Positions 34,201-49,200 of a DNA stretch of 64,000 nucleotides are shown one piece after another (within the stretch, counting starts at the first letter, position 1; every line of letters begins with the position of its first letter). The stretch lies in contig NC_092122.1 in NCBI RefSeq assembly GCF_045679555.1, positions 15,272,065 to 15,336,064 of the forward strand. Reading direction: 5' to 3'. The notes beneath the pieces are model-generated. The model was not told the DNA's origin. It saw only the letters and a program-made list of their open reading frames with translations, and did no database searches. This DNA is from Salvelinus alpinus (taxonomy: Eukaryota > Chordata > Actinopteri > Salmoniformes > Salmonidae). The position numbers and the translations under genes were made by a program.

Positions 34201-37200
34201 AGTCCAACCCCCACCTACCTTATTATACTGGCTAGTCCAAACCCCACCTACCTTATTATACTGGCTAGTCCAACCCCCACCTACCTTATTATACTGGCTA
34301 GTCCAACCCCCACCTACCTTATTATACTGGCTAGTCCAACCCCCACCTACCTTATTATACTGGCTAGTCCAACCCCCACCTACCTTATTATACTGGCTAG
34401 TCCAACCCCCACCTACCTTATTATACTGGCTAGTCCAACCCCCACCTACCTTATTATACTGGCTAGTCCAACCCCCACCTACCTTATTATACTGGCTAGT
34501 CCAACCCCCACCTACCTTATTATACTGTCTAGTCCAACCCCCACCTACCTTATTATACTGGCTAGTCCAACCCCCACTACCTTATTATACTGGCTAGTCC
34601 AACCCCCACCTACCTTATTATACTGGCTAGTCCAACCCCCACTACCTTATTATACTGGCTAGTCCAACCCCCACCTACCTTATTATACTGGCTAGTCCAA
34701 CCCCCACCTACCTTATTATACTGGCTAGTCCAACCCCCACTACCTTATTGTACTGGCTAGTCCAACCCCCACCTACCTTATTATACTGGCTAGTCCAACC
34801 CCCACTACCTCATTATACTGGCTAGTCCAACCCCCACCTACCTTATTATACTGGCTAGTCCAAACCCCACCGACCTTATTATACTGGCTAGTCCAAACCC
34901 CACCGACCTTATTATACTGGCTAGTCCAAACCCCACCTACCTTATTATACTGGCTAGTCCAACCCCCACCTACCTTATTATACTGGCTAGTCCAACCCCC
35001 ACTACCTTATTATACTGGCTAGTCCAACCCCCACCTACCTTATTATACTGGCTAGTCCAAACCCCACCTACCTTATTATACTGGCTAGTCCAAACCCCAC
35101 CTACCTTATTATACTGGCTAGTCCAACCCCCACCTACCTTATTATACTGCCTAGTCCAACCCCCACTACCTTATTATACTGGCTAGTACAAACCCCACCT
35201 ACCTTATTATACTGGCTAGTCCAAACCCCACCTACCTTATTATACTGGCTAGTCCAAACCCCACCTACCTTATTATACTGGCTAGTCCAACCCCCACCTA
35301 CCTTATTATACTGGCTAGTCCAACCCCCACCTACCTTATTATACTGGCTAGTCCAACCCCCACCTACCTTATTATACTGGCTAGTCCAACCCCCACCTAC
35401 CTTATTATACTGGCTAGTCCAACCCCCACCTACCTTATTATACTGGCTAGTCCAAACCCCACCTACCTTATTATACTGGCTAGTCCAAACCCCACCTACC
35501 TTATTATACTGGCTAGTCCAACCCCCACCTACCTTATTATACTGGCTAGTCCAACCCCCACCTACCTTATTATACTGGCTAGTCCAAACTCCACCTACCT
35601 TATTATACTGGCTAGTCCAACCCCCACCTACCTTATTATACTGGCTAGTCCAACCCCCACCTACCTTATTATACTGGCTAGTCCAACCCCCACCTACCTT
35701 ATTATACTGGCTAGTCCAACCCCCACCTACGTTATTATACTGGCTAGTCCAACCCCCACCTACCTTATTATACTGGCTAGTCCAAACCCCACCGACCTTA
35801 TTATACTGGCTAGTCCAAACCCCACCGACCTTATTATACTGGCTAGTCCAAACCCCACCGACCTTATTATACTGGCTAGTCCAACCCCCACCTACCTTAT
35901 TATACTGGCTAGTCCAACCCCCACTACCTTATTATACTGGCTAGTCCAACCCCCACCTACCTTATTATACTGGCTAGTCCAAACCCCACCTACCTTATTA
36001 TACTGGCTAGTCCAAACCCCACCTAACTTATTATACTGGCTAGTCCAACCCCCACCTACCTTATTATACTGGCTAGTCCAACCCCCACTACCTTATTATA
36101 CTGGCTAGTACAAACCCCACCTACCTTATTATACTGGCTAGTCCAAACCCCACCTACCTTATTATACTGGCTAGTCCAAACCCCACCTACCTTATTATAC
36201 TGGCTAGTCCAACCCCCACCTACCTTATTATACTGGCTAGTCCAACCCCCACCTACCTTATTATACTGGCTAGTCCAACCCCCACCTACCTTATTATACT
36301 GGCTAGTCCAACCCCCACCTACCTTATTATACTGGCTAGTCCAAACCCCACCTACCTTATTATACTGGCTAGTCCAACCCCCACCTACCTTATTATACTG
36401 GCTAGTCCAACCCCCACCTACCTTATTATACTGGCTAGTCCAACCCCCACCTACCTTATTATACTGGCTAGTCCAAACCCCACCTACCTTATTATACTGG
36501 CTAGTCCAAACCCCACCTACCTTATTATACTGGCTAGTCCAACCCCCACCTACCTTATTATACTGGCTAGTCCAACCCCACCTACCTTATTATACTGGCT
36601 AGTCCAACCCCCACCTACCTTATTATACTGGCTAGTCCAAACCCCACCTACCTTATTATACTGGCTAGTCCAACCCCCACCTACCTTATTATACTGGCTA
36701 GTCCAACCCCCACCTACCTTATTATACTGGCTAGTCCAACCCCCACCTACCTTATTATACTGGCTAGTCCAACCCCCACCTACCTTATTATACTGGCTAG
36801 TCCAACCCCCACCTACCTTATTATACTGGCTAGTCCAACCCCCACCTACCTTATTATACTGGCTAGTCCAACCCCCACCTACCTTATTATACTGGCTAGT
36901 CCAACCCCCACCTACCTTATTATACTGGCTAGTCCAACCCCCACCTACCTTATTATACTGGCTAGTCCAACCCCCACCTACCTTATTATACTGGCTAGTC
37001 CAAACCCCACCGACCTTATTATACTGGCTAGTCCAACCCCCACCTACCTTATTATACTGGCTAGTCCAACCCCCACCTACCTTATTATACTGGCTAGTCC
37101 AACCCCCACCTACCTTATTATATTGGCTAGTCCAACCCCCACCTACCTTATTATACTGGCTAGTCCAACCCCCACCTACCTTATTATACTGGCTAGTCCA

Positions 37201-40200
37201 ACACCCACCTACCTTATTATACTGGCTAGTCCAAACCCCACCTACCTTATTATACTGGCTAGTCCAACCCCCACCTACCTTATTATACTGGCTAGTCCAA
37301 ACCCCACCGACCTTATTATACTGGCTAGTCCAACCCCCACCTACCTTATTATACTGGCTAGTCCAACCCCCACCTACCTTATTATACTGGCTAGTCCAAC
37401 ACCCACCTACCTTATTATACTGGCTAGTCCAAACCCCACCAACCTTATTATACTGGCTAGTCCAAACCCCACCTACCTTATTATACTGGCTAGTCCAACC
37501 CCCACCTACCTTATTATACTGGCTAGTCCAACCCCCACCTACCTTATTATACTGGCTAGTCCAAACCCCACCGACCTTATTATACTGGCTAGTCCAAACC
37601 CCACCTACCTTATTATACTGGCTAGTCCAACCCCCACCTACCTTATTATACTGGCTAGTCCAAACCCCACCGACCTTATTATACTGGCTAGTCCATACCC
37701 CACCGACCTTATTATACTGGCTAGTCCAAACCCCACCTACCTTATTATACTGGCTAGTCCAACCCCCACCTACCTTATTATACTGGCTAGTCCAACCCCC
37801 ACCTACCTTATTATACTGGCTAGTCCAACCCCCACCTACCTTATTATACTGGCTAGTCCAACCCCCACCTACCTTATTATACTGGCTAGTACAACCCCCA
37901 CCTACCTTATTATACTGGCTAGTCCAAACCCCACCTACCTTATTATACTGGCTAGTCCAACCCCCACCTACCTTATTATACTGGCTAGTCCAAACCCCAC
38001 CTACCTTATTATACTGGCTAGTCCAACCCCCACCTACCTTATTATACTGGCTAGTCCAAACCCCACCTACCTTATTATACTGGCTAGTCCAACCCCCACC
38101 TACCTTATTATACTGGCTAGTCCAAACCCCACCTACCTTATTATACTGGCTAGTCCAAACCCCACCTACCTTATTATACTGGCTAGTCCAAACCCCACCT
38201 ACCTTATTATACTGGCTAGTCCAAACCCCACCTACCTTATTATACTGGCTAGTCCAAACCCCACCTACCTTATTATACTGGCTAGTCCAAACCCCACCTA
38301 CCTTATTATACTGGCTAGTCCAAACCCCACCTACCTTATTATACTGGCTAGTCCAAACCCCCACCTACCTTATTATACTGGCTAGTCCAACCCCCACCTA
38401 CCTTATTATACTGGCTAGTCCAAACCCCACCTACCTTATTATACTGGCTAGTCCAACCCCCACCTACCTTATCATACTGGCTAGTCCAAACCCCACCTAC
38501 CTTATTGTACTGGCTAGTCCAACCCCCACCTACCTTATTATACTGGCTAGTCCAACCCCCACCTACCTTATTATACTGGCTAGTCCAACCCCCACCTACC
38601 TTATTATACTGGCTAGTCCAACCCCCACCTACCTTATTATACTGGCTAGTCCAACCCCCACCTACCTTATTATACTGGCTAGTCCAACCCCCACCTACCT
38701 TATTATACTGGCTAGTACAACCCCCACCTACCTTATTATACTGGCTAGTCCAAACCCCACCTACCTTATTATACTGGCTAGTCCAACCCCCACCTACCTT
38801 ATTATACTGGCTAGTCCAAACCCCACCTACCTTATTATACTGGCTAGTCCAACCCCCACCTACCTTATTATACTGGCTAGTCCAAACCCCACCTACCTTA
38901 TTATACTGGCTAGTCCAACCCCCACCTACCTTATTATACTGGCTAGTCCAAACCCCACCTACCTTATTATACTGGCTAGTCCAAACCCCACCTACCTTAT
39001 TATACTGGCTAGTCCAAACCCCACCTACCTTATTATACTGGCTAGTCCAAACCCCACCTACCTTATTATACTGGCTAGTCCAAACCCCACCTACCTTATT
39101 ATACTGGCTAGTCCAAACCCCACCTACCTTATTATACTGGCTAGTCCAAACCCCACCTACCTTATTATACTGGCTAGTCCAAACCCCCACCTACCTTATT
39201 ATACTGGCTAGTCCAACCCCCACCTACCTTATTATACTGGCTAGTCCAAACCCCACCTACCTTATTATACTGGCTAGTCCAACCCCCACCTACCTTATCA
39301 TACTGGCTAGTCCAAACCCCACCTACCTTATTGTACTGGCTAGTCCAACCCCCACCTACCTTATTATACTGGCTAGTCCAACCCCCACCTACCTTATTAT
39401 ACTGGCTAGTCCAAACCCCACCTACCTTATTATACTGGCTAGTCCAAACCCCACCTACCTTATTATACTGGCTAGTCCAAACCCCACCTACCTTATTATA
39501 CTGGCTAGTCCAAACCCCACCTACCTTATTATACTGGCTAGTCCAAACCCCACCTACCTTATTATACTGGCTAGTCCAAACCCCACCTACCTTATTATAC
39601 TGGCTAGTCCAAACCCCACCTACCTTATTATACTGGCTAGTCCAAACCCCACCTACCTTATTATACTGGCTAGTCCAACCCCCACCTACCTTATTATACT
39701 GGCTAGTCCAACTCCCACCTACCTTATTATACTGGCTAGTCCAAACCCCACCTACCTTATTATACTGGCTAGTCCAAACCCCACCTACCTTATTATACTG
39801 GCTAGTCCAACCCCCACCTACCTTATTATACTGGCTAGTCCAAACCCCACCTACCTTATTATACTGGCTAGTCCAAACCCCACCTACCTTATTATACTGG
39901 CTAGTCCATACCCCACCTACCTTATTATACTGGCTAGTCCAAACCCCATCGTCCTTATTATACTGGCTAGTCCAACCCCCACCTACCTTATTATACTGGC
40001 TAGTCCAAACCCCACCTACCTTATTATACTGGCTAGTCCAACCCCCACCTACCTTATCATACTGGCTAGTACAAACCCCACCTACCTTATTATACTGGCT
40101 AGTCCAAACCCCACCTACCTTATTATACTGGCTAGTCCAAACCCCATCGTCCTTATTAAACTGGCTAGTCCAACCCCCACTACCTTATTATACTGGCTAG

Positions 40201-43200
40201 TCCAAACCCCATCGTCCTTATTAAACTGGCTAGTCCAACCCCCACTACCTTATTATACTGGCTAGTCCAACCCCCATCGTCCTTATTAAACTGGCTAGTC
40301 CAACCCACACCTACCTTATTATACTGACTAGTCCAACCCCCACCTACCTTATAATACTGGCTAGTCCAAACCCCACCTACCTTATTATACTGGCTAGTCC
40401 AAACCCCACCTACCTTATTATACTGGCTAGTCCAAACCCCATCGTCCTTATTAAACTGGCTAGTCCAACCCCCACTACCTTATTAGACTGGCTAGTCCAA
40501 ACCCCATCGTCCTTATTAAACTGGCTAGTCCAACCCCCACTACCTTATTATACTGGCTAGTCCAAACCCCATCGTCCTTATTAAACTGGCTAGTCCAACC
40601 CCCACTACCTTATTATACTGGCTAGTCCAACCCCCATCGTCCTTATTAAACTGGCTAGTCCAACCCACACCTACCTTATTATACTGGCTAGTCCAAACCC
40701 CATCGTCCTTATTAAACTGGCTAGTCCAACCCCCACTACCTTATTATACTGGCTAGTCCAACCCCCATCGTCCTTATTAAACTGGCTAGTCCAACCCACA
40801 CCTACCTTATTATACTGGCTAGTCCAAACCCCATCGTCCTTATTAAACTGGCTAGTCCAACCCCCACTACCTTATTATACTGGCTAGTCCAACCCCCATC
40901 GTCCTTATTAAACTGTCTAGTCCAACCCACACCTACCTTATTATACTGGCTAGTCCAACCCCCATCGTCCTTATTAAACTGGCTAGTCCAACCCACACCT
41001 ACCTTATTATACTGGCTAGTCCAACCCACACCCACCTTATTATACTGGCTAGTCCAAACCCCACCTACCTTATTATACTGGCTAGTCCAAACCCCACCTA
41101 CCTTATTATACTGGCTAGTCCAACCCCCACCTACCTTATTATACTGGCTAGTCCAACCCCCACCTACCTTATTATACTGGCTAGTCCAAACCCCACCTAC
41201 CTTATTATACTGGCTAGTCCAACCCCCACCTACCTTATTATACTGGCTAGTCCAAACCCCACCTACCTTATTATACTGGCTAGACCAAACCCCACCTACC
41301 TTATTATACTGGCTAGTACAAACCCCACCTACCTTATTATACTGGCTAGTCCAACCCCCACTACCTTATTATACTGGCTAGTACAAACCCCACTACCTTA
41401 TTATACTGGCTAGTACAAACCCCACTACCTTATTATACTGGCTAGTCCAAACCCCACCTACCTTATTATACTGGCTAGTCCAACCCCCACCTACCTTATT
41501 ATACTGGCTAGTCCAACCCCCACCTACCTTATTATACTGGCTAGTCCAAACCCCACCTACCTTATTATACTGGCTAGTCCAAACCCCACCTACCTTATTA
41601 TACTGGCCAGACCAAACCCCACCTACCTTATTATACTGGCTAGTACAAACCCCACCTACCTTATTATACTGGCTAGTCCAACCCCCACTACCTTATTATA
41701 CTGGCTAGTACAAACCCCACTACCTTATTATACTGGCTAGTACAAACCCCACTACCTTATTATACTGGCTAGTCCAAACCCCACCTACCTTATTATACTG
41801 GCTAGTCCAACCCCCACCTACCTTATTATACTGGCTAGTCCAACCCCCACCTACCTTATTATACTGGCTAGTCCAAACCCCACCTACCTTATTATACTGG
41901 CTAGTCCAACCCCCACCTACCTTATTATACTGGCTAGTCCAACCCCCACCTACCTTATTATACTGGCTAGTCCAACCCCCACCTACCTTATTATACTGGC
42001 TAGTCCAAACCCCACCTACCTTATTATACTGGCTAGTCCAACCCCCACCTACCTTATTATACTGGCTAGTCCAACCCCCACCTACCTTATTATACTGGCT
42101 AGTCCAAACCCCACCTACCTTATTATACTGGCTAGTCCAACCCCCACCTACCTTATTATACTGGCTAGTCCAACCCCCACCTACCTTATTATACTGGCTA
42201 GTCCAAACCCCACCTACCTTATTATACTGGCTAGTCAAACCCCCACCTACCTTATTATACTGGCTAGTCCAACCCCCACCTACCTTATTATACTGGCTAG
42301 TCCAACCCCCACCTACCTTATTATACTGGCTAGTCCAACCCCCACCTACCTTATTATACTGGCTAGTCCAAACCCCACCTACCTTATTATACTGGCTAGT
42401 CCAACCCCCACCTACCTTATTATACTGGCTAGTCCAACCCCCACCTACCTTATTATACTGGCTAGTCCAACCCCCACCTACCTTATTATACTGGCTAGTC
42501 CAAACCCCACCTACCTTATTATACTGGCTAGTCCAACCCCCACCTACCTTATTATACTGGCTAGTCCAACCCCCACCTACCTTATTATACTGGCTAGTCC
42601 AACCCCCACCTACCTTATTATACTGGCTAGTCCAACCCCCACCTACCTTATTATACTGGCTAGTCCAACCCCCCACCTACCTTATTATTTACTGGCTAGT
42701 CCAACCCCCACCTACCTTATTATACTGGCTAGTCCAACCCCCACCTACCTTATTATACTGGCTAGTCCAAACCCCACCTACCTTATTATACTGGCTAGTC
42801 CAACCCCCACCTACCTTATTATACTGGCTAGTCCAACCCCCACCTACCTTATTATACTGGCTAGTCCAACCCCCACCTACCTTATTATACTGGCTAGTCC
42901 AACCCCCACCTACCTTATTATACTGGCTAGTCCAACCCCCACCTACCTTATTATACTGGCTAGTCCAACCCCCACCTACCTTATTATACTGGCTAGTCCA
43001 ACCCCCACCTACCTTATTATACTGGCTAGTCCAACCCCCACCTACCTTATTATACTGGCTAGTCCAACCCCCACCTACCTTATTATACTGGCTAGTCCAA
43101 CCCCCACCTACCTTATTATACTGGCTAGTCCAACCCCCACCTACCTTATTATACTGGCTAGTCCAACCCCCACCTACCTTATTATACTGGCTAGTCCAAC

Positions 43201-46200
43201 CCCCACCTACCTTATTATACTGGCTAGTCCAACCCCCACCTACCTTATTATACTGGCTAGTCCAACCCCCACCTACCTTATTATACTGGCTAGTCCAACC
43301 CCCACCTACCTTATTATACTGGCTAGTCCAACCCCCACCTACCTTATTATACTGGCTAGTCCAACCCCCACCTACCTTATTATACTGGCTAGTCCAACCC
43401 CCACCTACCTTATTATACTGGCTAGTCCAACCCCCACCTACCTTATTATACTGGCTAGTCCAAACCCCACCTACCTTATTATACTGGCTAGTCCAACCCC
43501 CACCTACCTTATTATACTGGCTAGTCCAAACCCCACCTACCTTATTATACTGGCTAGTCCAACCCCCACCTACCTTATTATACTGGCTAGTCCAACCCCC
43601 ACCTACCTTATTATACTGGCTAGTCCAACCCCCACCTACCTTATTATACTGGCTAGTCCAACCCCCACCTACCTTATTATACTGGCTAGTCCAACCCCCA
43701 CCTACCTTATTATACTGGCTAGTCCAACCCCCACCTACCTTATTATACTGGCTAGTCCAAACCCCACCTACCTTATTATACTGGCTAGTCCAACCCCCAC
43801 CTACCTTATTATACTGGCTAGTCCAAACCCCACCTACCTTATTATACTGGCTAGTCCAACCCCCACCTACCTTATTATACTGGCTAGTCCAACCCCCACC
43901 TACCTTATTATACTGGCTAGTCCAAACCCCACCTACCTTATTATACTGGCTAGTCCAACCCCCACCTACCTTATTATACTGGCTAGTCCAACCCCCACCT
44001 ACCTTATTATACTGGCTAGTCCAAACCCCACCTACCTTATTATACTGGCTAGTCCAACCCCCACTACCTTATTAAACTGGCTAGTCCAACCCCCACCTAC
44101 CTTATTATACTGGCTAGTCCAAACCCAACCTACCTTATTATACTGGCTAGTCCAACCCCCACTACCTTATTAAACTGGCTAGTCCAACCCCCACCTACCT
44201 TATTATACTGGCTAGTCCAAACCCCACCTACCTTATTATACTGGCTAGTCCAAACCCCACCTACCTTATTATACTGGCTAGTCCAAACCCCACCTACCTT
44301 ATTATACTGGCTAGTCCAACCCCCACCTACCTTATTATACTGGCTAGTCCAAACCCCACCTACCTTATTAAACTGGCTAGTCCAACCCCCACCTACCTTA
44401 TTATACTGGCTAGTCCAAACCCCACCTACCTTATTATACTGGCTAGTCCAAACCCCACCTACCTTATTATACTGGCTAGTCCAAACCCCACCTACCTTAT
44501 TATACTGGCTAGTCCAAACCCCACCTACCTTATTATACTGGCTAGTCCAAACCCCACCTACCTTATTATACTGGCTAGTCCAACCCCCACCTACCTTATT
44601 ATACTGGCTAGTCCAAACCCCACCTACCTTATTATACTGGCTAGTCCAACCCCCACCTACCTTATTATACTGGCTTGTCCAAACCCCACCTACCTTATTA
44701 TACTGGCTAGTCCAAACCCCACCTACCTTATTATACTGGCTAGTCCAACCCCCACCTACCTTATTATACTGGCTAGTCCAAACCCCACCTACCTTATTAT
44801 ACTGGCTAGTCCAAACCCCACCTACCTTATTATACTGACTAGTCCAACCCCCACCTACCTTATTATACTGGCTAGTCCAACCCCCACCTACCTTATTATA
44901 CTGGCTAGTTCAACCCCCACCTACCTTATTATACTGGCTAGTCCAACCCCCACCTACCTTATTATACTGGCTAGTCCAACCCCCACCTACCTTATTATAC
45001 TGGCTAGTCCAAACCCCACCTACCTTATTATACTGGCTAGTCCAACCCCCACCTACCTTATTATACTGGCTAGTCCAACCCCCACCTACCTTATTATACT
45101 GGCTAGTCCAAACCCCACCTACCTTATTATACTGGCTAGTCCAACCCCCACTACCTTATTAAACTGGCTAGTCCAACCCCCACCTACCTTATTATACTGG
45201 CTAGTCCAACCCCCACCTACCTTATTATACTGGCTAGTCCAAACCCCACCTACCTTATTATACTGGCTAGTCCAACCCCCACCTACCTTATTATACTGGC
45301 TAGTCCAACCCCCACCTACCTTATTATACTGGCTAGTCCAAACCCCACCTACCTTATTATACTGGCTAGTCCAACCCCCACCTACCTTATTATACTGGCT
45401 AGTCCAACCCCCACCTACCTTATTATACTGGCTAGTCCAAACCCCACCTACCTTATTATACTGGCTAGTCCAACCCCCACTACCTTATTAAACTGGCTAG
45501 TCCAACCCCCACCTACCTTATTATACTGGCTAGTCCAAACCCAACCTACCTTATTATACTGGCTAGTCCAACCCCCACTACCTTATTAAACTGGCTAGTC
45601 CAACCCCCACCTACCTTATTATACTGGCTAGTCCAAACCCCACCTACCTTATTATACTGGCTAGTCCAAACCCCACCTACCTTATTATACTGGCTAGTCC
45701 AAACCCCACCTACCTTATTATACTGGCTAGTCCAACCCCCACCTACCTTATTATACTGGCTAGTCCAAACCCCACCTACCTTATTAAACTGGCTAGTCCA
45801 ACCCCCACCTACCTTATTATACTGGCTAGTCCAAACCCCACCTACCTTATTATACTGGCTAGTCCAAACCCCACCTACCTTATTATACTGGCTAGTCCAA
45901 ACCCCACCTACCTTATTATACTGGCTAGTCCAAACCCCACCTACCTTATTATACTGGCTAGTCCAAACCCCACCTACCTTATTATACTGGCTAGTCCAAC
46001 CCCCACCTACCTTATTATACTGGCTAGTCCAAACCCCACCTACCTTATTATACTGGCTAGTCCAACCCCCACCTACCTTATTATACTGGCTTGTCCAAAC
46101 CCCACCTACCTTATTATACTGGCTAGTCCAAACCCCACCTACCTTATTATACTGGCTAGTCCAACCCCCACCTACCTTATTATACTGGCTAGTCCAAACC

Positions 46201-49200
46201 CCACCTACCTTATTATACTGGCTAGTCCAAACCCCACCTACCTTATTATACTGACTAGTCCAACCCCCACCTACCTTATTATACTGGCTAGTCCAACCCC
46301 CACCTACCTTATTATACTGGCTAGTTCAACCCCCACCTACCTTATTATACTGGCTAGTCCAACCCCCACCTACCTTATTATACTGGCTAGTCCAACCCCC
46401 ACCTACCTTATTATACTGGCTAGTCCAACCCCCACCTACCTTATTATACTGGCTAGTCCAACCCCCACCTACCTTATTATACTGGCTAGTCCAAACCCCA
46501 CCTACCTTATTATACTGGCTAGTCCAACCCCCACCTACCTTATTATACTGGCTAGTACAACCCCCACCTACCTTATTATACTGGCTAGTCCAAACCCCAC
46601 CTACCTTATTATACTGACTAGTCCAACCCCCACCTACCTTATTATACTGGCTAGTCCAAACCCCACCTACCTTATTATACTGGCTAGTCCAACCCCCACC
46701 TACCTTATTATACTGGCTAGTCCAAACCCCACCTACCTTATTATACTGGCTAGTCCAACCCCCACCTACCTTATTATACTGGCTAGTCCAAACCCCACCT
46801 ACCTTATTATACTGGCTAGTCCAACCCCCACCTACCTTATTATACTGGCTAGTCCAAACCCCACCTACCTTATTATACTGGCTAGTCCAACCCCCACCTA
46901 CCTTATTATACTGGCTAGTCCAACCCCCACCTACCTTATTATACTGGCTAGTCCAAACCCCACCTACCTTATTATACTGGCTAGTCCAAACCCCACCTAC
47001 CTTATTATACTGGCTAGTCCAAACCCCACCTACCTTATTATACTGGCTAGTCCAAACCCCACCTACCTTATTATACTGGCTAGTCCAAACCCCACCTACC
47101 TTATTATACTGGCTAGTCCAAACCCCACCTACCTTATTATACTGGCTAGTCCAAACCCCACCTACCTTATTATACTGGCTAGTCCAAACCCCACCTACCT
47201 TATTATACTGGCTAGTCCAACCCCCACCTACCTTATTATACTGGCTAGTCCAACTCCCACCTACCTTATTATACTGTCTAGTCCAAACCCCACCTACCTT
47301 ATTATACTGGCTAGTCCAAACCCCACCTACCTTATTATACTGGCTAGTCCAACCCCCACCTACCTTATTATACTGGCTAGTCCAAACCCCACCTACCTTA
47401 TTATACTGGCTAGTCCAAACCCCACCTACCTTATTATACTGGCTAGTCCATACCCCACCTACCTTATTATATTGGCTAGTCCAAACCCCATCGTCCTTAT
47501 TATACTGGCTAGTCCAACCCCCACCTACCTTATTATACTGGCTAGTCCAAACCCCACCTACCTTATTATACTGGCTAGTCCAACCCCCACCTACCTTATT
47601 ATACTGGCTAGTACAAACCCCACCTACCTTATTATACTGGCTAGTCCAAACCCCACCTACCTTATTATACTGGCTAGTCCAAACCCCATCGTCCTTATTA
47701 AACTGGCTAGTCCAACCCCCACTACCTTATTATACTGGCTAGTCCAAACCCCATCGTCCTTATTAAACTGGCTAGTCCAACCCCCACTACCTTATTATAC
47801 TGGCTAGTCCAACCCCCATCGTCCTTATTAAACTGGCTAGTCCAACCCACACCTACCTTATTATACTGACTAGTCCAACCCCCACCTACCTTATAATACT
47901 GGCTAGTCCAAACCCCACCTACCTTATTATACTGGCTAGTCCAAAACCCACCTACCTTATTATACTGGCTAGTCCAAACCCCATCGTCCTTATTAAACTG
48001 GCTAGTCCAACCCCCACTACCTTATTATACTGGCTAGTCCAAACCCCATCGTCCTTATTAAACTGGCTAGTCCAACCCCCACTACCTTATTATACTGGCT
48101 AGTCCAAACCCCATCGTCCTTATTAAACTGGCTAGTCCAACCCCCACTACCTTATTATACTGGCTAGTCCAACCCCCATCGTCCTTATTAAACTGGCTAG
48201 TCCAACCCACACCTACCTTATTATACTGGCTAGTCCAAACCCCATCGTCCTTATTAAACTGGCTAGTCCAACCCCCACTACCTTATTATACTGGCTAGTC
48301 CAACCCCCATCGTCCTTATTAAACTGGCTAGTCCAACCCACACCTACCTTATTATACTGGCTAGTCCAAACCCCATCGTCCTTATTAAACTGGCTAGTCC
48401 AACCCCCACTACCTTCTTCTACTGGCTCGTCCAACCCCCATCGTCCTTATTAAACTGGCTAGTCCAACCCACACCTACCTTATTATACTGGCTAGTCCAA
48501 ACCCCATCGTCCTTATTAAACTGGCTAGTCCAACCCAGACCTACCTTATTATACTGGCTAGTCCAACCCACACCCACCTTATTATACTGGCTAGTCCAAA
48601 CCCCACCTACCTTATTATACTGGCTAGTCCAAACCCCACCTACCTTATTATACTGGCTAGTCCAAACCCCACCTACCTTATTATACTGGCTAGTCCAAAC
48701 CCCACCTACCTTATTATACTGGCTAGTCCAAACCCCACCTACCTTATTATACTGGCTAGTCCAAACCCCACCTACCTTATTATACTGGCTAGTCCAACCC
48801 CCACCTACCTTATTATACTGGCTAGTCCAACTCCCACCTACCTTATTATACTGGCTAGTCCAAACCCCACCTACCTTATTATACTGGCTAGTCCAACCCC
48901 CACCTACCTTATTATACTGGCTAGTCCAAACCCCACCTACCTTATTATACTGGCTAGACCAAACCCCACCTACCTTATTATACTGGCTAGTACAAACCCC
49001 ACCTACCTTATTATACTGGCTAGTCCAACCCCCACTACCTTATTATACTGGCTAGTACAAACCCCACTACCTTATTATACTGGCTAGTACAAACCCCACT
49101 ACCTTATTATACTGGCTAGTCCAAACCCCACCTACCTTATTATACTGGCTAGTCCAACCCCCACCTACCTTATTATACTGGCTAGTCCAACCCCCACCTA

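Noticed and set aside
36550..38364. 604-codon frame on the - strand made of 'WTSQYNKVGGG' repeats
   Set aside because: It is the translation of the 33-bp minisatellite. The complementary + strand is also open for hundreds of codons, and variants change residues freely with no sign of codon constraint.
38505..40265. 586-codon + strand frame with 'ASPNPTYLIIL' and 'VQTPPTLLYWL' repeats
   Set aside because: Same minisatellite; 34-bp and 32-bp units simply switch the frame. No promoter, splice or homology evidence.
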